NCBI GenBank assembly: GCA_934668765.1
Contig: CAKUOH010000022.1
Span: 1-36,635 of the forward strand
Origin: an uncultured Helicobacteraceae bacterium
GTDB taxonomy: Bacteria > Campylobacterota > Campylobacteria > Campylobacterales > Helicobacteraceae
Direction: 5' to 3'
Length of the DNA stretch: 36,635 nucleotides
Position numbers and translations under genes: made by a program. The notes beneath the pieces were generated by a model. The model saw nothing but the letters and a program-made list of their open reading frames with translations. It ran no database searches and had not been told where the DNA came from. Numbering within the stretch: the first letter of the stretch is position 1; every line of letters starts with the position of its first letter. Shown here in pieces: positions 33,979 to 36,635 of this stretch.

Positions 33979-36231
33979 CTACATTCGCTCGTGGAATGTG
34001 CGTGAAATCACATCTAATTGCTGTTCGCGCGTGAGCTTGATGAAATTCACCGCATAGCCACTTACGCGAATGGTTAGCTGTGGGTATTTTTCAGGGTTTT
34101 CCATAGCGTCTTTTAACATTTCGCGCTGCAACACATTGACATTCAAATGATAGCCACAATCGGCGAAATACCCATCCATTAGCTGAACCAAATTGCTGTT
34201 TTGTGTCGCACTATCGCTACCTAGTGCATTTGGCACGATTGAGAATGTGTTTGAAATGCCGTCTTTTGAGTATTGAAACGGAATCTTTGCCACAGAGCAG
34301 AAACTCGCCACGCACCCGCTTGTATCGCGTCCGTGCATTGGATTTGCTCCCGGGGCAAATGGCTCTCCTGCTTTGCGTCCATCGGGTGTTGAGCCTGTTT
34401 TCTTGCCATAGACGACATTTGAAGTGATTGTCAGCACACTCATTGTAGGCACAGATTCGCGGTAGGTGTCGTGCAATGATAGCCTTTGTGAAAAGCCTTT
34501 CACAAGCTCCACTGCTATTTCATCTACGCGCTCATCGTTGTTGCCGTATTTGGGATAATCGCCCTTTATTTCAAAATCCACTATTAGCCCTGCTTCGTTG
34601 CGAATGGGCTTTACTTTTGCGTATTTTATGGCAGATAGCGAATCAGTTATCACGCTAAGCCCAGCGATTCCACCTGCCATTGTGCGTATCACTTTTTCAT
34701 CGTGCAAAGCCATTTGAATGCGCTCATAGCAATATTTATCGTGCATATAATGAATCACATTTAGCGTATTTATATAAAGTCTTGCCAACCAATCAAGCAC
34801 AATGTCTAGCTTTTCGCGCACTTCATCATAATCCAAATATTCGCCCTCAACCGCAGCGATATTTGGTCCCACTTGCAAGCCACTATTTTCATCTTTGCCT
34901 TCATTTATCGCATAAAGTAGAGCTTTTGCAAGATTGCACCGCGCACCAAAAAACTGCATTTGTTTGCCGACTTTCATAGGGCTAACGCAACACGCGATTG
35001 CGTAGTCATCGCCGAATTCTTCAAGCATAATCTCATCGCTTTCATATTGAATCGATGAAGTTTTGATGCTTACCTCCGCGCAGAATTTTTTGAAATTTTC
35101 AGGCAGACGCGTATTCCATAAAATCGTCATATTTGGCTCGGGCGCAGGTCCTAGATTATACAGCGTCCGCAGGAATCGATAGCTCATTTTTGTAACCAAA
35201 TGCCGTCCATCAAGGCACATTCCGCCGATACATTCCGTAACCCAAGTAGGGTCGCCACTAAAAAGCTCATCATATTCAGGTGTGCGCAAAAAGCGAATCA
35301 TTCGTAGCTTCATCACAAAATGGTCTATCATCTCTTGAATCTGCGATTCATTATATTTGCCCAAATCTAAGTCGCGCTCAGCGTAAATATCTAGGAAAGT
35401 TGAGATTCGCCCAATACTCATTGCTGCGCCGTTTTGCTCCTTTGTCGCTGCTAAATATGCAAAATAAAGCCACTGAATCGCTTCTTTGACATCTGTCGCT
35501 GGGTGTGAAATATCAAAGCCATAGCTTTGTGCCATAGTTTTTAGCTCATTTAATGCCTTAATTTGCTCGCTTAATTCCTCTCGTGCGCGAATCGTATGCG
35601 AATCCATCACATCTGGAATCATCTCTTTTTTTGCCTTTGTTTTCATCTCAATGAGTTTATCCACGCCATATAAGGCTACTCGGCGATAGTCGCCTATGAT
35701 TCGCCCCCTGCCATACGCATCTGGCAGTCCTGTGATGATGCCTACTTTTCGTGCCAAAAGCATTTCATCGGTATATGCGTCAAAAACGCCGTCATTGTGC
35801 GTCTTGCGGTATTTAAAGACATTTGCCACTTGCTTATCTTCGTTTTTATTATAAGCTTTTAGCGAAGTTTGCACCATTCGATAGCCACCAAAAGGCATAA
35901 TTGAACGCTTCAAAGGCTCATCAGTTTGAAGTCCCACGATAGTCTCCAAATCTTTATCAATATATCCCGCCTTATGCGCGGTAATAGTGGAAATAATGTC
36001 CGTGCTGACATCATACACACCACCGCGCTCCCGCTCGATTTTCATCAAATCGCAAACCTTTTGCCAAAGCGTTTTTGTCGCGCTTGTCGGCTCTGCAAGG
36101 AAGCTAGAATCGCCATCATAAGGCGTATAATTTTTCATAATAAAATCACGGACATTGATTTCATCACTCCACAATCCGTCCTCAAACGCGCTATTTAAAA
36201 CGATTTTGCTGGTATTTTCTGCACTACTCAT
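33979..36231 (-). CDS. pflB: Pyruvate formate-lyase (formate C-acetyltransferase)
   Basis: This 750-residue glycyl-radical enzyme converts pyruvate and CoA to acetyl-CoA and formate without oxygen. The active-site pair is Cys414-Cys415 in [11 protein letters not shown], and the radical glycine is Gly725 in [12 protein letters not shown], close to the E. coli positions 418/419 and 734. Other PFL stretches are [44 protein letters not shown] and [26 protein letters not shown]. These, with the Cys-Cys pair, separate it from glycerol- and choline-type glycyl-radical enzymes. AAGGAG precedes the ATG. The activating enzyme PflA, usually next to it, is not in the window. Confidence 0.96.
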   Translation of the reverse strand: MSSAENTSKIVLNSAFEDGLWSDEINVRDFIMKNYTPYDGDSSFLAEPTSATKTLWQKVCDLMKIERERGGVYDVSTDIISTITAHKAGYIDKDLETIVGLQTDEPLKRSIMPFGGYRMVQTSLKAYNKNEDKQVANVFKYRKTHNDGVFDAYTDEMLLARKVGIITGLPDAYGRGRIIGDYRRVALYGVDKLIEMKTKAKKEMIPDVMDSHTIRAREELSEQIKALNELKTMAQSYGFDISHPATDVKEAIQWLYFAYLAATKEQNGAAMSIGRISTFLDIYAERDLDLGKYNESQIQEMIDHFVMKLRMIRFLRTPEYDELFSGDPTWVTECIGGMCLDGRHLVTKMSYRFLRTLYNLGPAPEPNMTILWNTRLPENFKKFCAEVSIKTSSIQYESDEIMLEEFGDDYAIACCVSPMKVGKQMQFFGARCNLAKALLYAINEGKDENSGLQVGPNIAAVEGEYLDYDEVREKLDIVLDWLARLYINTLNVIHYMHDKYCYERIQMALHDEKVIRTMAGGIAGLSVITDSLSAIKYAKVKPIRNEAGLIVDFEIKGDYPKYGNNDERVDEIAVELVKGFSQRLSLHDTYRESVPTMSVLTITSNVVYGKKTGSTPDGRKAGEPFAPGANPMHGRDTSGCVASFCSVAKIPFQYSKDGISNTFSIVPNALGSDSATQNSNLVQLMDGYFADCGYHLNVNVLQREMLKDAMENPEKYPQLTIRVSGYAVNFIKLTREQQLDVISRTFHERM

Positions 36232-36635
36232 AATTTACTCCTTAATTTTTAAGATAATGTAATTGTAAAAAAATTTGCATTTAACATAGCTTAGATTCTG
36301 CTTAAAAAGGCAAGATTTTGCGAATCTTTTGCAAAAAATTTGCATTTTCTTAAAATATGCTTAATTTTTAAAATTTTTTGCGCGAATCTAATCAAAAATA
36401 TTTAAATTTTATTGACTTTTAATGTTTATTACGAATCTATAAAATGCACAAAAAAACTAAAAAATATTTTTAAAAAATTTCACAAATATTTCACAATTTC
36501 ATCTTAATATTGCACTTGGAATCTTTACACCTCCAAAAGATTCCAAAATTTTACTTTCACTAAATCTAAAATTCTATTACATACCTAAATGTGAATCGAT
36601 ATGGATTTTTGACTTTATAGCCCGGGCGGGAGCGA
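36232..36635. other. Long AT-rich region upstream of pflB
   Basis: No gene is seen in the last 404 bases. The stretch 36241-36530 is extremely AT-rich. It contains several possible minus-strand -10 boxes (for example TACAAT at 36262-36267), so the pflB promoter cannot be fixed. A 9-bp hairpin GGAATCTTT/AAAGATTCC lies near 36510-36545. No convincing FNR-type dyad was found. Confidence 0.5.

Noticed and set aside
36240..36500. FNR box upstream of pflB
   Set aside because: TTGAT and ATCAA half-sites were seen only singly and with wrong spacing.
36505..36550. Second toxin-like hairpin with GGAGG in its loop upstream of pflB
   Set aside because: No open frame of useful length follows the GGAGG on the minus strand, and there is no antisense promoter.
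1..36635. tRNA, rRNA, riboswitch or transposase genes
   Set aside because: No cloverleaf with a T-arm GTTCRA pattern, no rRNA-like stretch, no TPP or cobalamin riboswitch boxes and no transposase reading frame were recognised.

Overview
The window looks like a chromosomal stretch from a member of the Campylobacterota, most likely an enterohepatic-type Helicobacter or close relative. It is AT-rich, nearly all genes lie on the minus strand, and promoters consist mainly of a -10 box. It carries a PycB-type pyruvate carboxylase subunit, a Dcu C4-dicarboxylate carrier, restriction-modification genes and a homopolymeric C tract inside a gene. Species assignment is inference; no rRNA or tRNA gene is visible.

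Layout. (1) 1-6989: the 5' end of thiG, then a type IC-like restriction-modification operon read hsdM, antitoxin, toxin, hsdS, hsdR. hsdM is interrupted by an in-frame TAA, a RelB/DinJ-YoeB toxin-antitoxin pair sits inside the operon, and hsdS carries five exact 12-bp repeats between its two recognition domains. (2) 7155-10841: the methylcitrate (propionate) operon prpB-prpC-prpD, whose promoter closely resembles that of the embedded toxin-antitoxin pair. (3) 10901-16595: zupT-nnr, then an ankyrin-repeat gene overlapping pycB by four bases. (4) 16735-22065: a large type IIG restriction-methylation enzyme and an HsdM-like protein with degenerate catalytic motifs. (5) 22125-24529: a methylenetetrahydrofolate-reductase-like gene, a candidate type I toxin-antitoxin locus not covered by any long ORF, and mnmA. 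(6) 24838-31657: a five-gene TonB/ABC uptake operon flanked by two direct copies of the 3' end of dcuB. Its first gene encodes an unrecognised protein with two similar domains joined by a linker containing a C10 tract. (7) 31658-36231: dcuB, a small lipoprotein gene and pflB.

How the genes fit together. Pyruvate formate-lyase, pyruvate carboxylase subunit B and the Dcu carrier fit anaerobic or microaerobic mixed-acid and fumarate metabolism. The prp genes add propionyl-CoA oxidation. The uptake operon probably imports a metal chelate, heme or cobalamin; its substrate cannot be read from the sequence. Three restriction-modification or methylase loci and two toxin-antitoxin loci make the window rich in defence and stability functions.

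The strongest leads are the type I toxin-antitoxin locus (mutually exclusive 5' hairpins, 10-nt 5'-3' complementarity, convergent antisense promoter), the C10 tract in the uptake operon, the duplicated dcuB ends around that operon, the hsdS repeats, and a 14-bp operator-like motif shared by the prp and relB-yoeB promoters. Counts, identities and pairings were made by eye and should be recomputed.
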